Shown: positions 48,911-60,007 of the stretch, piece by piece
Position numbering within the stretch: position 1 is the stretch's first letter
Layout of the letters: each line of letters begins with the position of its first letter
NCBI GenBank assembly: GCA_037102815.1
Contig: BTPP01000008.1
Coordinates: forward strand, 372,001 to 436,000
Length of the DNA: 64,000 nt
Source: Neurospora intermedia
Taxonomy: Eukaryota; Ascomycota; Sordariomycetes; Sordariales; Sordariaceae
Direction of reading: 5' to 3'
Notes under the pieces: model-generated
The model's input: the letters and a program-made list of their open reading frames with translations, nothing else
Told to the model about the DNA's origin: nothing
Database searches by the model: none
Program-made: the position numbers and the translations under genes

Positions 48911-51884
48911 ATGGTTTCTGCGCAGGATCAGGGTGATATCGGCGGGGCCAGCAACAGCCGGAGTGGAAGTGATAGTGAGACAACCCTTCAGGGAGTTCAG
49001 GGAGGAATTGGGGTTGAATCATCTGGGGGTGGAAACGGGGAGGGCAGCAGTAGCACCAGCCAGAATGCCAGCGCCAACATCAGCGCAACTGCGACACCTC
49101 TACCGGAGCAACCGCTACTTGCGCCACAGATCCCCCACCTTCAGCTTCCAAAGGGAAAAGAGAAGAAGCGAGTTGGCTTCCTTAGCGATAGACCACCAGG
49201 ACAGGCCGGTGGCCCACCAGCCCCCCAGGTAGTCGTCACTCCGGATGGACAGGAGCATACTGCACAGGATTACTTCTCCTCGCCCATCCACGACTACGAC
49301 TTCGCCACGACCCCTCCGCACCACACCTTCGGCCCTCCAGCAAAACGCGATTCTTTTAATAAAGATGAGGTTACGGCTGCCCTAGCCGAGATCTTGAGGC
49401 CCGAGCTTAACAACCAGGCCGGTTCCGCTCATCCCGTTCGGCCACGTCCTGTTCTTCGAAAAAACACGACAACTGTTCCCGATCCTCAACCCGATATGCT
49501 CAAGCCTCCCCATCGATCCGAGGTGGAAGCACGTAACCGCGCCGACAAGCTTGCCCACGCCGTCGGCACTTCATCAGTCGGTGCGTCTCGAAGAAACTCG
49601 TTTGCTGGCAATGATAGCGACTCTGGAGACGAAACTACCCTCAACGGAACCGTACCGCCAATTGGCATCTCTATCAGTCGCGACTTTGAGGCACAGGACC
49701 AAGACGACTCCCACAGCCTCCGCGCTCGCAGGAAATCACAGCAGGTTGCCAATGATCTGGTCCGGAAGCATACACGCCGCATCAGCGCTTTCAACGCTCT
49801 CAGCCGCCCACAAACCGCCCAGAGCACGCACGTGTCTGGAACTGCAACGCCAATCCCTCACGACCTGGACTATGTACCTCGCCCAGACAAGTATAGGGGT
49901 GGTATTCTGGGGAACTTGCTCAAGTTATACAACGCAGAAGAGACGGCAGGCGCAGGAACGTCTGGTGGCTCCAGTACCATGACCACCCCAAGTCAGACAC
50001 CGAACAGAACGCCAACAACGACTCCTCCTACCTCGAGGCCCAGTACTCCCAAGACGGACAAGGATCGGGGAAGAAGCCGCGGGTTTCGATCATCGTCCAC
50101 ATCGAGGCTCATGGAATCGTCTTTCATGTTTGCTGTCCCCGGTGCCGGAAAAGAGGTAGCCGAAGCTACGGAAAAGGCTAAGCAGGAAAAGGACAAGACC
50201 AAAAGACGGTCGAGATCGAGACTCAGAGCCGACAAGCAAAAGCTGGAGGAGTTCCGCATCACCAAACACATTGCAGAGATTATCAGCCGCCATCGGTACC
50301 TCTTGAAGCTGTGCAACGCGTTGATGATGTATGGTGCACCCACACATCGCTTGGAAGCCTACATGAGAATGTCCGCCCGCGTCCTTGGCATCGAAGGCCA
50401 ATTCATGTACCTGCCGGGAACCATGATCATTTCATTCGACGACAGCAACACTCACACTACCGAGATGAAAATTGTGCGCAGTAATGCCGGCGTCGACCTC
50501 GGCAAATTACGCGACGTTCACGAAGTCTACAAACAGGTCGTACATGATCTCATCAGCGTCGATGAGGCTACAACGCGATTGAACGACATTACGAATCGGA
50601 AGAACAAGTATCCAACTTGGCTGCGTGTTCTACTCTTTGGTATAGCTTCCGCGACGGTGGCCCCTTTTGGTTTTGAGGGTCGGTACATCGACATGCCTAT
50701 CGCCTTCATTCTCGGATGCATGGTTGGCATCTTGCAGCTTTATATTGCGCCTGCGAACGAGCTGTACGCAAACGTTTTCGAAATCACGGCTGCTCTCCTC
50801 ACCTCCTTCTTTGCGCGTGTTTTCGGATCGCTCCAAAATGGAGACCTGTTTTGCTTCTCCTCACTTGCACAGTCTTCAATTGCTCTGATTCTTCCGGGTT
50901 ACATGGTTCTTTGTGCAAGCTTGGAGCTACAAAGTCATTCCATGATATCCGGTTCGGTCCGCATGGTTTACGCACTCATCTATTCGCTGTTCCTTGGCTA
51001 TGGCATCACTATCGGATCCGTTATTTACGGATACATGGACCATAATGCTGTTAGCACCGTCCATTGCAAGATTGGTTCTGAGTGGTACAGCAAACGGCCA
51101 GACCAGAACTATTACATTTTGTTTGTGTTGCCTTTCACGCTGTGTCTATGTGCCATCAACCAGGCCAAGTTCAAGCAGCTTCCAGGTACGCATCATCTTA
51201 TTACCCCTGCTCCTATGATAACATTACTAACGACTTTCCACAGTCATGGTTATCATCTCCCTGGCAGGCTACTGCGTGAACAGCTTTTCATCTAGGTACT
51301 TTTCAGGAAACACGACCCTTTCCAACTCATTGGGTGCTCTCTGCATTGGAGTCCTGGCAAACCTGTATTCACGGGTGGGCCGTGTAGTACAAAACAAGTT
51401 CCTCGATTGCTGGGAAAAGATCTTTGAGCCGCGCATCGCTCGTCTCAAGGGAAAGCACAGGCGTTTATATTCCACGGAAGGAGGATCCAATAGCTCCTTC
51501 CGAAAGGACCAAGACCCTGAATTGGGCCTACCGGCAGAAAAAGCCGCCGCAGCCCCTCACAAACACACTCGTCAGATTGGATACGGGCTTGCCGCTGCCG
51601 CCATGTTACCCGCCATCTTCGTACAGGTCCCCTCGGGCCTGGCCGTCAGCGGCTCGCTCCTCAGTGGCGTGGCGAGCGCCGACCAGATCACTCGCAACGA
51701 GACGCTCTCCGCCGATGGACAGACGTTCACCCGGGGCGCGCAAACGGCAGACCTGAACAGCACGGCTTTCAACGTCTTATTCAGCGTCATTCAGGTCGCT
51801 ATCAGCATCTCGGTTGGGCTATCTCTGAGTGCTCTGATTGTTTATCCATTTGGAAAGAGGCGGAGCGGTCTCTTCAGTTTCTAG
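48911..51884 (+). CDS. Prm10/ThrE-type membrane protein (DUF1212 family)
   Basis: Exons are 48911-51185 and 51244-51884; the 58-bp intron (GTACGC..CAG) splits a Val codon, giving 971 residues. The first ~440 residues are polar, rich in Ser/Thr/Pro and charged residues, and probably cytosolic and disordered. From about residue 450, the ThrE-like domain (PF06738) follows, with ISRHRYLLKLCNALMMYGAP and the conserved HR motif. Five to six hydrophobic helices come next, then a second ThrE_2-like set of helices (GYCVNSFSSRYFSGNTTLSN onward). This architecture matches yeast Prm10 (YJL108C), a pheromone-regulated multipass protein; bacterial relatives export threonine. Transport substrate in fungi is unknown. 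The start was chosen as the first ATG of the open frame. The last helix ends close to the C-terminus. Confidence 0.88.
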
Positions 51885-54150
51885 AGTTTAACCTTTTTAC
51901 ATTACAAGCACATATAGTTGGAGTTGTGCGAGACGGAGAAGGAGAGAGAATTTCCCCATAGCAAACATCATGGATGGAAAATGACTGGAGGCATAAAGAT
52001 ATGCTCATGATCTATTAGCAAAAAGCGGTGGTGTTGAGTGCGGTTTTTTTTTGGGATTGGTCTTTTTTGTCTTTTTTCTTCTTTGTTTTACCGGATATTG
52101 GGTCTGACTTTTTCTTCTTGGGAATGATTATGAATGATGGCGTTCTGGGCTTGGATAAAGATATCAACTCATACCGGCAGAGGTACAGAAATAGATGGCA
52201 GAGGGTTACAAAGAGGAAGGTACAGGTACCTAACAATTTAAAGTTTATCCCACAACAATATTAAGAGTTACCAAGGAGAATAAGCAATGGGGTTACCCTG
52301 ATAAATATTCATCCATGCGAAATGTCATGACTGGTGAGAAAGCTTCTCCCCTTGGGAAACACGTGAATACTATTGAAGAATGATAGCTTCACCTCACCAT
52401 GTTGACTTCTATTCTCCCCCAGCACTCGAGGGGGGAATGCCAGGAGTTATAAATACTTTGGTGCAATCTTGCCCCTTGGATGACTGGCAATATCAAATCC
52501 CTCCTGGTCCGGGCGTCCATCGGTCCCCTCCGGGGTTCACGCCGCGCAAGCCCCATATTTCCCGGCTTACAGGCCCACTATAAATACCCCTATGAGTTCT
52601 GGCCCGCTCACCGCCTCTCCCGTCGGTGGCAGGCGTCATTGGCCTTGGGGTTTCCCCACCTTCCATAAACAGCCATGAGCACGGGACGGGATCTTCAGCT
52701 CCCAGTCAGCCTATTCTAGTGTAATGTAGGATACCAATACGTTGAAGTTACATCAAGGGACCAAATCAGACCCCGAAGAAGGCAATCTATATCCACTTTT
52801 GAGCAGAGCCCGGAGTCTTCGGTACATCCGAGGCGACACCGGATCTCGACCGAATGACGGTGATCAAACCTACCTATCCTCGATATACCTACACTACAGT
52901 GGTCCTCATCAGGTCCTCGTGAGAGAGATGCCAGATGCGTAGGTTCGATTGCAATTGCAGTCTCGCGCGGGCCAAGTCAAGACACTTCGAGGCAAACAAT
53001 CGATCTGTTCAAAGGTTTCCTGTTTGACTTTGCATGATACCGTGTGGTGGCTTGTAAGTCATATTGCTAAACAGAAATAGAAATGCCAAAAGGAGGTAGA
53101 ACATAGTCGTCCGTCATCAATCGAAGAAAGTTTCCCCGTCTTACTTACCCCAGAGTTTCCATCGTGCACACGTGCCGCAGTAAAGACTGCGTATTCGCAA
53201 AGCTGGAATAGGTATGTAAGATGTTCGTTACGTACGTACTTGGGTAGTTCACGAATACCTACCTACCTACCTACAATCGGCCGGCAGTGGTGTGATGAGT
53301 GATGACGGACCACTCTCAATTGAGCTCCTACTACGTAACTGCCGGAAGCCGGAACCCATATGTGGAAGCACCCCACGACACGGAACGGGAACACCAAACC
53401 AATCACTACCTCACTACGGATCGTGATGGAGCGGCGAGCGGCCCAAAACGGCAATTGTCTCGTATTTGACAGGTGCGCCTCCTCAGCGCAGGCTTGTTGT
53501 TGCCCAGTCTTTTTTCAATAGGAGATCCGTCATCACGGGACATTTGCAAACCTACCTATTTAGTCCAAGAAGGATCCGACACCATAGGTAATATAATCCG
53601 AGTCAGTTGTGGTCTTACATCATCGCGTGTTTGTGACTGAAAAGCCAAGGCTGCTTATACGAGAATATCGAGAGGACGCCTCTTTTCATCAAAACTTGCT
53701 ATCGATTCTTATATCCTTTTTTAAGAGGAGGAGCGCGGAGATCTATGACAAACATGAACACCGAGGCGGCACACACGTGCACATATACCTTGTGAAAATC
53801 TGAGGGGTTGAGGCGGTTCATTGCTATTCTTGTAGCTGACCGATCACCCACCCAGTTGATCACGAAGTTGCTTATGTCGATAATGGCGGTTGAGCTCTAC
53901 GGCTCCCGCCCGGAACTAGAGATATTTTCCATCAGTCAGGATATTGTCACACATGAAGGACGTATACAGGGGAGGGAGGAGGGAGGAAAGGAAGTATAAA
54001 TGTCCTGGCGTTTCCAGATGAAGAAGAGCGATTGATCTATTTGGCATCCTCATCTCAAAGATCATTCAAGAGATTAAAGAACACCTTCACCTTAGTAAGA
54101 TACCATACTAGTACCGGTCTGCAAAACGACAAACATCTCTCTCAGCAAAA
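51885..54150. other. Intergenic region; no gene recognised
   Basis: Begins with the probable 3' end of the Prm10-like transcript, including T-rich runs near 52,045-52,110. Two TATAAATA-like motifs (near 52,449 and 52,580) could be core promoters, but no gene follows them. Short CCTA runs lie near 53,257-53,274. The final 150 bases are the leader of the secreted-protein gene. Confidence 0.45.
53995..54001 (+). promoter_or_regulatory. Candidate TATA box of the secreted-protein gene
   Basis: TATAAAT lies 150 bases before the ATG at 54,151, after a purine-rich GGGAGGAGGGAGG run. The distance is reasonable for a fungal TATA box with a 5' leader of about 100 bases. Confidence 0.45.
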
Positions 54151-54892
54151 ATGAAGTTCCTCCCCCTCCTCCCAGCTCTTCTCGGCCTCGCCGTCGCCCA
54201 CCCAGCAGCTCCCGCCGAGCTTGACCGTCGCGCCGATCCCCAGATTGCCCACTTCTATTTCCAAGCCGCCGCCACCGGCTACAACCTGACTGTTCCCGCC
54301 GACGGGAACTGGTATCCTACCAGTATGCCAACACATGTCCTATCTATCCATCTAATTTACCCCCCAAAATATGGAGGTATATATGATTGAGACTGACAAA
54401 ACATTTACCTACCTACTTAGACAACGGCCTAAACATCAACATCATCACCGCCCTCGACTTCACCGTCAACCAGTGCGAGTTCGCCACGCACCAGCAGGTC
54501 ACTTTCAACTACCAGCTGAGCGGCGACTCGTTCCCCAAGGAGCAGTTTGCTGTTGGTCCGCCGCAGCCGATTGACTCGGTCAGGTGCCATGGTTATTGTT
54601 TGGGGATTTATGGTATGTCCTATCCTTTGTTTTTCCCTCTTCCTGTCTTTTTCATAAATGTGAAGAACTTTTTTTGTTCTTGGTTTTTGTGGTGCACGAT
54701 CCAAGTGAGCAAGTGAGGAGTGTGATGAGTATACTTGGTATGCGAGTAAAATGATGGCTGACAATTGTGTGTGTGTGTGTCTCAACAGAGGATTGTGTCA
54801 AGAACGGACAATACGTCGGCACCTGCTGCAACGGCTTCTGCGCGGCCAATAAGTGCCGCCCGTATGTCTACCCTCAGGATATCTCGGAGTAG
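54151..54892 (+). CDS. Small secreted cysteine-rich protein, function unknown
   Basis: Exons are 54151-54322, 54421-54612 and 54789-54892, giving 155 residues. The introns are 98 bp (GTATGC..TAG) and 176 bp (GTATGT..CAG), the second with a GT microsatellite near its 3' end. Residues 1-16 form a signal peptide (MKFLPLLPALLGLAVA). A dibasic Arg-Arg at 26-27 could be a Kex2 site, so a short propeptide is likely. The mature part has eight Cys, including RCHGYC and GTCCNGFC, enough for four disulfides, and an N-glycosylation sequon (YNLT). I know no named family for it. Size, secretion and Cys content are those of fungal effector-like or cell-wall-associated small secreted proteins; a role in host interaction is only a possibility. 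Confidence 0.8.
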
Positions 54893-55344
54893 GTAACAGA
54901 AGCAGATGGAAGTGAGATGAGAGGAGGGAAGGAAGGAAGGGTGAAAGAAAGAAAGGGTGAAGAAAGGATAACAGGATTATTGGATGAATGATGGGGTACT
55001 ATTCTAGGCACAAATCTGGGATGGAAGGATTCGCAGGTAATGATGGAAGAAAACGATGAATGACTGAATGAATAGCGACTTTGGGATGAAATTTTGTATT
55101 TAGTCTAACCCCTCTTTGTTTCGTATTCTAATCTTAACAGTTCTTTCACATCTACATGGGTTCAGATGGATGGAAGCATGAGGGTAAGGAGAGTTGGAAA
55201 CGTATTACTCCGTGCTTGTGAGCTTTGTTCGCTTGTATGTGTGATTCAGACAAGTTGACGAGGACTTCGTTGTGAGTATTTAGTATTCTGAGAAAAAGTG
55301 AACAAGGCAGACCCGAAGGAATCTGAAATGCCAGTCGGCCGATT
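54893..55344. other. Convergent 3' region between secreted protein and aldehyde dehydrogenase
   Basis: Purine-rich sequence (GGAAGGAAGG and GAAAGAAAGG near 54,925-54,960) followed by ordinary sequence. It probably holds the 3' ends of both convergent transcripts. No gene recognised. Confidence 0.5.
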
Positions 55345-57035
55345 TCAACCATATCTCACAGTCCCTGCGCCCTCTTTAAACCAGTCTTCCGCTGCCATCT
55401 CCTCCGCAGAAGCATAGTTGATGATCGTGCTCTTGGTCGTAGTATATGCATGGTACGCATCGATCCCGTTTTCGCTTCCTACACCGCTTGAGCTTTTGGC
55501 TCCTCCCCAAGGACTGCTGGGATCGTTGCGATGATGAGTGTTGACCCAGACAATACCTGCGTCGATCTGCTCAGACACGCGGAAAGCTTGCGCCAGATCG
55601 CGCGTCCATATCGCTGCTCCAAGTCCGAACTCACTATCATTGGCGAGCTCAATGGCTTCCTCTTCAGTGCTGAACCCGACCACCACAACAACCGGGCCAA
55701 ATGCCTCCTCGCGCCAGATCCTTGCTTTGAGAATGCTCCTATCTGTTGGCTTATTGTATGCGAGTATGGTAGGTGAGAAGTAATAGCCCTTGGAGAAGTC
55801 TGTATCGTCGAGTTCACTTCGCCCCTCCAGTCTGTTCCCGCCTGCTTGTACAATTCGCTCGTGGTATAGACACGCCTCATCCACTAGCTCCTCGACATTC
55901 TTCAGCTGCCGCTCCGAGATCAGTGGACCCATCATACACTCGGGATTTTTTGGTGAGCCCATCCGCCGTTCGATGGAAGTAGCTCTGGCTGTCAATCTTT
56001 GAAGCACTTCACTGTAGATGGATTCGTGAACAATGATCCTCGTAGCGGCCACGCACGTCTGCCCACTCGCGATAAAAGCTCCAAAAGCGATGCCGTTGAC
56101 AGCTGCATCCAAGTCGGCATCCTTGAAAACCACTAGTGGCGCTTTCCCACCCAATTCGGCCGTGTACTTGGCCAAATTTCTCCCCACGATCTCACCGATG
56201 GCCCGTCCCGCTGCCGTCCCGCCCGTGACATCCACCTTCTTTACAAGCGGATGTTCAACAAGCGCCTTCCCAGTAGTAGCACCGTATCCGGGCAGCACGC
56301 TCAGGACTCCGTCCGGCAGACCCGCCTCCTTCATGATCTTTCCCAACATCAGCGATGTGATGGGTGTCAACTCGCTCGGCTTCAGTAGCACCGAGTTACC
56401 TGCCGCCAAGGCCGGAGCAAGCTTCTTGACAGCAATCAGGAGGGGGTGATTGAAGGGAGTAATTTGCACGACCACACCCAGCGGTCTGCGATCGAGGAAG
56501 TTGTGTAGTTTGCCGACGGTAGGAAGCACGGAGCGTTCTTCAGTACGGAGCAAGGCGGCGTAATACCGGAACCATTTAACAAGGGAGGGGACTTGGGCGT
56601 TCATCTCGCGGACTGCTCGACCAGTTTGCGTGACTTCGATGTCAATGAGGGCGGCAAGGTGTGTTTCGAAGAGGCTGGCGGCTCTTTCGAGGACCTCCGC
56701 GCGGACATGACGGGGAGCACGAGACCAGACGCCGGATTTGTAGGTGTCGTGGGCGAGCTCAACGGCGGAGACGACGTCCTCCTTGGAAGCGGAGTGACAG
56801 CTGAATTGTAGGAAAACTGTGTAAGTTGAGATAGCTATTGCATACATGGGATTTTCTACTTACTGGGCAACGATCTCGCCTGTCGCTGGGTTCTCCACGG
56901 GGATCCTGCATCGAAAATCCAGTCAGTGATACGGTCTCAGGCCATCTCTTTTGAAGGCTGGAAAGCAATAACTTGCAGTTCTCCATTTCCTGCCTTTTCA
57001 AGACCCCCAATCCATAGCAAATATTCTGTAGTCAT
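55345..57035 (-). CDS. Aldehyde dehydrogenase (NAD(P)-dependent ALDH superfamily)
   Basis: Exons on the minus strand are 57035-56977, 56905-56864 and 56800-55345, giving 518 residues. It oxidises an aldehyde to the acid with NAD(P). The active site is intact: Asn151 (TPFNHP), Glu249 (AELGGKAPL) and catalytic Cys283 (SGQTCVA), with the cofactor-site stretch AGNSVLLKPSELTP and the C-terminal EEAFGPVV block. The first intron (56906-56976) is inferred to be GC-AG with donor GCAAGT: the only nearby GT donor, one step further on, puts exon 2 out of frame, while the GC donor gives ELIPVENPATGEIVA, the expected N-terminal ALDH sequence. The second intron (56801-56863, GTAAGT..CAG) is ordinary. The substrate cannot be assigned; betaine-aldehyde-, salicylaldehyde- or related subfamilies are all possible. 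Confidence 0.9.
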
Positions 57036-57632
57036 GTTTTTAACTGAAAGGTGTTTCGCGGTTGTGCAAGTCGCGACGATACAAATTCGGGGTTGTTGTA
57101 TACAAATACGGTTGCCCAGGAGACGGGCAGTGGAGACAATACGGGGGTGAACTCATGGACACTCTCAGGCTGTGTTGCAACAGGAAGATGCTCAGGTGAA
57201 AAGATGCAGAAAACAACAAGATAGGATTATCTACTTTTTCGTCAGCAAGTTCCTCGCCTACAACTTTTTATGAATGCTGCACCGGAGTTCCTTCCTCGGT
57301 CAAAGGCGGAGGCGGGGGCGGGGGCCGGCCGCCCATGTATGTATGTGGATGTACGGTGCCTTCCTTATCGCCAATCCGAGTGGGGCATCAGCAGCCGATG
57401 TCCCGTCATACTACACTGAAGATGACTGCGAGGAGATAAGAAAGCTCTTGTAGTGAACACAAAAGGCAATGACAAATAGGTATACAATCTTATGAGTGTG
57501 TACCTTGGATTTGGAGGTCAGTTCAAAAACAGTCGAAGTGTAAGAAATTGAGTTCATGATTGCAAGAAAACTCATCCGCTTTGAGATGGTGCGTGTAGAT
57601 GGGAAACTGGTGTACAGTAAGTCTTTCCAATC
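57036..57632. other. Intergenic region upstream of the aldehyde dehydrogenase gene
   Basis: Probable promoter of the aldehyde dehydrogenase (minus strand) and 3' region of the RING protein. It contains a GGCGGAGGCGGGGGCGGGGG run near 57,306 and a GTATGTATGTGG run. No gene recognised. Confidence 0.5.
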
Positions 57633-58578
57633 CTATACCCATCCGGCTCCTGCTACCATTGCTCGTGGTGGTTCAGCTACACAGCCTTCGCTCTGGTTAT
57701 TTGCATTCGCTAAGGTCCTGAGATTTGCCCGACTGTGATGGAGTCAGCAAAAGGAGGCATCGCCCACCCAGGTCTGGGGCAACAAAGTGAAAGGAGAGGG
57801 AGGGGAGGAAAACTTGCCACAAGGGACATGTCACCCCAAAATTCAGAAGCCATGGATCGATACAGGGTGGGTGGAAGAAGTGACCGCAAGGAAGCCTCCT
57901 CACGTTCGTGCCACGGACAAAGTCATCGGTACAGATCGCACAAGTTTGTATCAAGTGATTGGTGTCGCCGTCTTCCGTGCAAGGCTGTTGTCCCTTGTGT
58001 TTGCCCAAGAGTGCGTGTCGTATCTGGGGGTAGAACGCGCGCCATGCCTTTCGAGATGGTTTATCTCCCACACCAGACTCGCCGACTGCCATGTCCATGC
58101 CGCGCAACAGATTCAGTCCCCGTGGGCTTGTACTCCCGTCATGGTGAAAGTCCTGGCCCATCAAGTCTGGGTCGTACTTGACGAGCGGCAATGAGCGGAG
58201 AGCGTTGACCCCAATGCCTCCGGACCCTTTCTTCAGTCTTCGGTGTGGGTGTTCGTCTGACTCTGTCCTGTGAGAGCTTCGTCTGGCCACGAATATTGCT
58301 ATTAAGATGAGGATGGAGACAATGATACACATAACAATGGATATTGTAGGCGGACTCTCGCCGGGACGCCTAGGGTCCTCCGGGCCCGTTGGCATTCCTG
58401 GTATGGTAGGCATTGTCGCAGTTTGAGCTGATGATAACTTGGTTCCCAATGAAATGGACAGAACGCTGACTATGCAAGTAGCAGGTCCGTAAGTCGTCAT
58501 ATACTCATTTGATCGTGAGGTCAAAGCCCATGGGTGACATAATGACAACCAGCGGGAGCGTTCAAATACTCCCGGCAA
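57633..58578 (-). CDS. Single-pass membrane RING-H2 E3 ubiquitin ligase
   Basis: Exons on the minus strand are 58578-57818 and 57732-57633, giving 286 residues from the first ATG. A better start may be residue 27 (58,500), which begins a signal-peptide-like MTTYGPATCIVSVLSISLG and gives 260 residues. One transmembrane helix lies at about 78-98 (TISIVMCIIVSILILIAIFV). A RING-H2 domain at 213-254 has all ligands: CAIC, then CGHFFHPPC, then CPLC. The last Cys is completed only by splicing. The intron (57733-57817) is inferred to be GC-AG with donor GCAAGT, which restores CPLCRANLR; reading on without splicing gives CPLW and loses the ligand. Expected role is ubiquitin transfer at an internal membrane (PA-TM-RING-like topology without a visible PA domain). 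Targets unknown. Confidence 0.82.
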
Positions 58579-60007
58579 GCAAAGAGTTCAACAACTTCGG
58601 TCTTCCTTGTATGCCATACGAGTTTCCAGCAATGCGCAAAAGCCGCCCCATAACTCAAGCCCGGATGAGATAGCATACGATCTACCGGTCACGAACCCAA
58701 CAGTAGACGGATGTTTGATCATGGCGAATTGAGCTCAACGCGCGAGGCTGATCCAACATATTCGGAGTTACCTAAAGCTTCAGTTCAATGCTCGTACTCA
58801 TGGTCCCATACCCGTATCTGCCTGAACCGGACCCTTAGGTAAGGAAGACGGATTTCTCAGACGACAGAAGGTGGTTATGAGAGGTGTTGACGTAAGGAGC
58901 GTGTCATCCGAGCATGACTCCCCGTCTGTGCCAACACACGGATAAGAGAGGACAGGGACAGAGCTGGTATGAAGCAGTTGGGGATATGTGGCGCTGAGGA
59001 GAACTCGTCCATCGACTTCAAAGCATCAGAAGCATCATGTCCTCGGGATTTGAGAGACTGATGACCCGAGAATATGCGCCGGCTTGTCCTCGGCCTGCTT
59101 TTCGGTGTCGGTAGACGTCCTCACTGTCGATGAGCACAAGGGACGGGCTGACGACCTTTGTGATGCTGACTCGGATACGACTTGGGTTGTCTGTGGATTC
59201 AGGCCACATAGGTGAAGACAGGGAGAAAAATCGCATCGTAGGAAGTGTGTCACTATTCAGATTGAGGATTGCCTGGATGGTTAGAAAAAAAAAACTGAAG
59301 GCGCACCCAATTACCGGATAAGGCAGACGGCCGTGTCTAGACTATAGGCTTGAAGGTAGGTGAGCTGGAAATTGTGGCAAGCGTCGGCCTGATCACGAAG
59401 TATGTAATGTCGAAGTAAAACGGAATCACTGCCGCTCTCTCTGAAGTACCTCCAAACTGTTTGTCCGGTGACGCTGGCCGTTCTCACACCAAGGACGGAC
59501 GAAACACCGCATCGGCCTCGACCATGACACCTAAGATGCGGGGGGTCGGACCTCAGCTCACTGTCAGCGGGGTCATTGGGTGGACAGCCGAGCAGCCTCA
59601 AAAGAGGGGCACCTCCCACCCTGAAAGACGCAGGCGGGGGGGAGCTGTAGTGTCGGTACTCCAGTGCTCAACGATATCATCCAATCACAAGCCGGCTTGA
59701 CCATCGAAAGGCATCGAAGGTCCAGAGCTTTCCATTCCCTTTCCACGGCCGCCAGAGTCGACAGAAGGCCGCCCAGGCCGCTGCCGTTTCCAGTCATGTC
59801 GCGCCCTCTTTCTCCCGGTGAATAAATCTGGTGATCCTTCAGCCTGACTCTCGACGAGGCCTCTTTCCTGGGCACTGACATTCAATTCCTTGATACCCAA
59901 AAGCCAGATTCTGTAACGCACGAGTTTGCATTCCCCGTCGCATTTCCTCTTCCCCGAGATACCCATATCACCTTCGAAATCCCTAATACAAGTAACCACA
60001 CACCATA
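58579..60007. other. Divergent intergenic region between the RING gene and the STI1 homolog
   Basis: Holds the promoters of the RING gene (minus) and of the co-chaperone gene (plus). Only short frames on both strands, none with a recognised family. An A homopolymer lies near 59,285. The last 150 bases are a CA/CT-rich leader. Confidence 0.5.
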
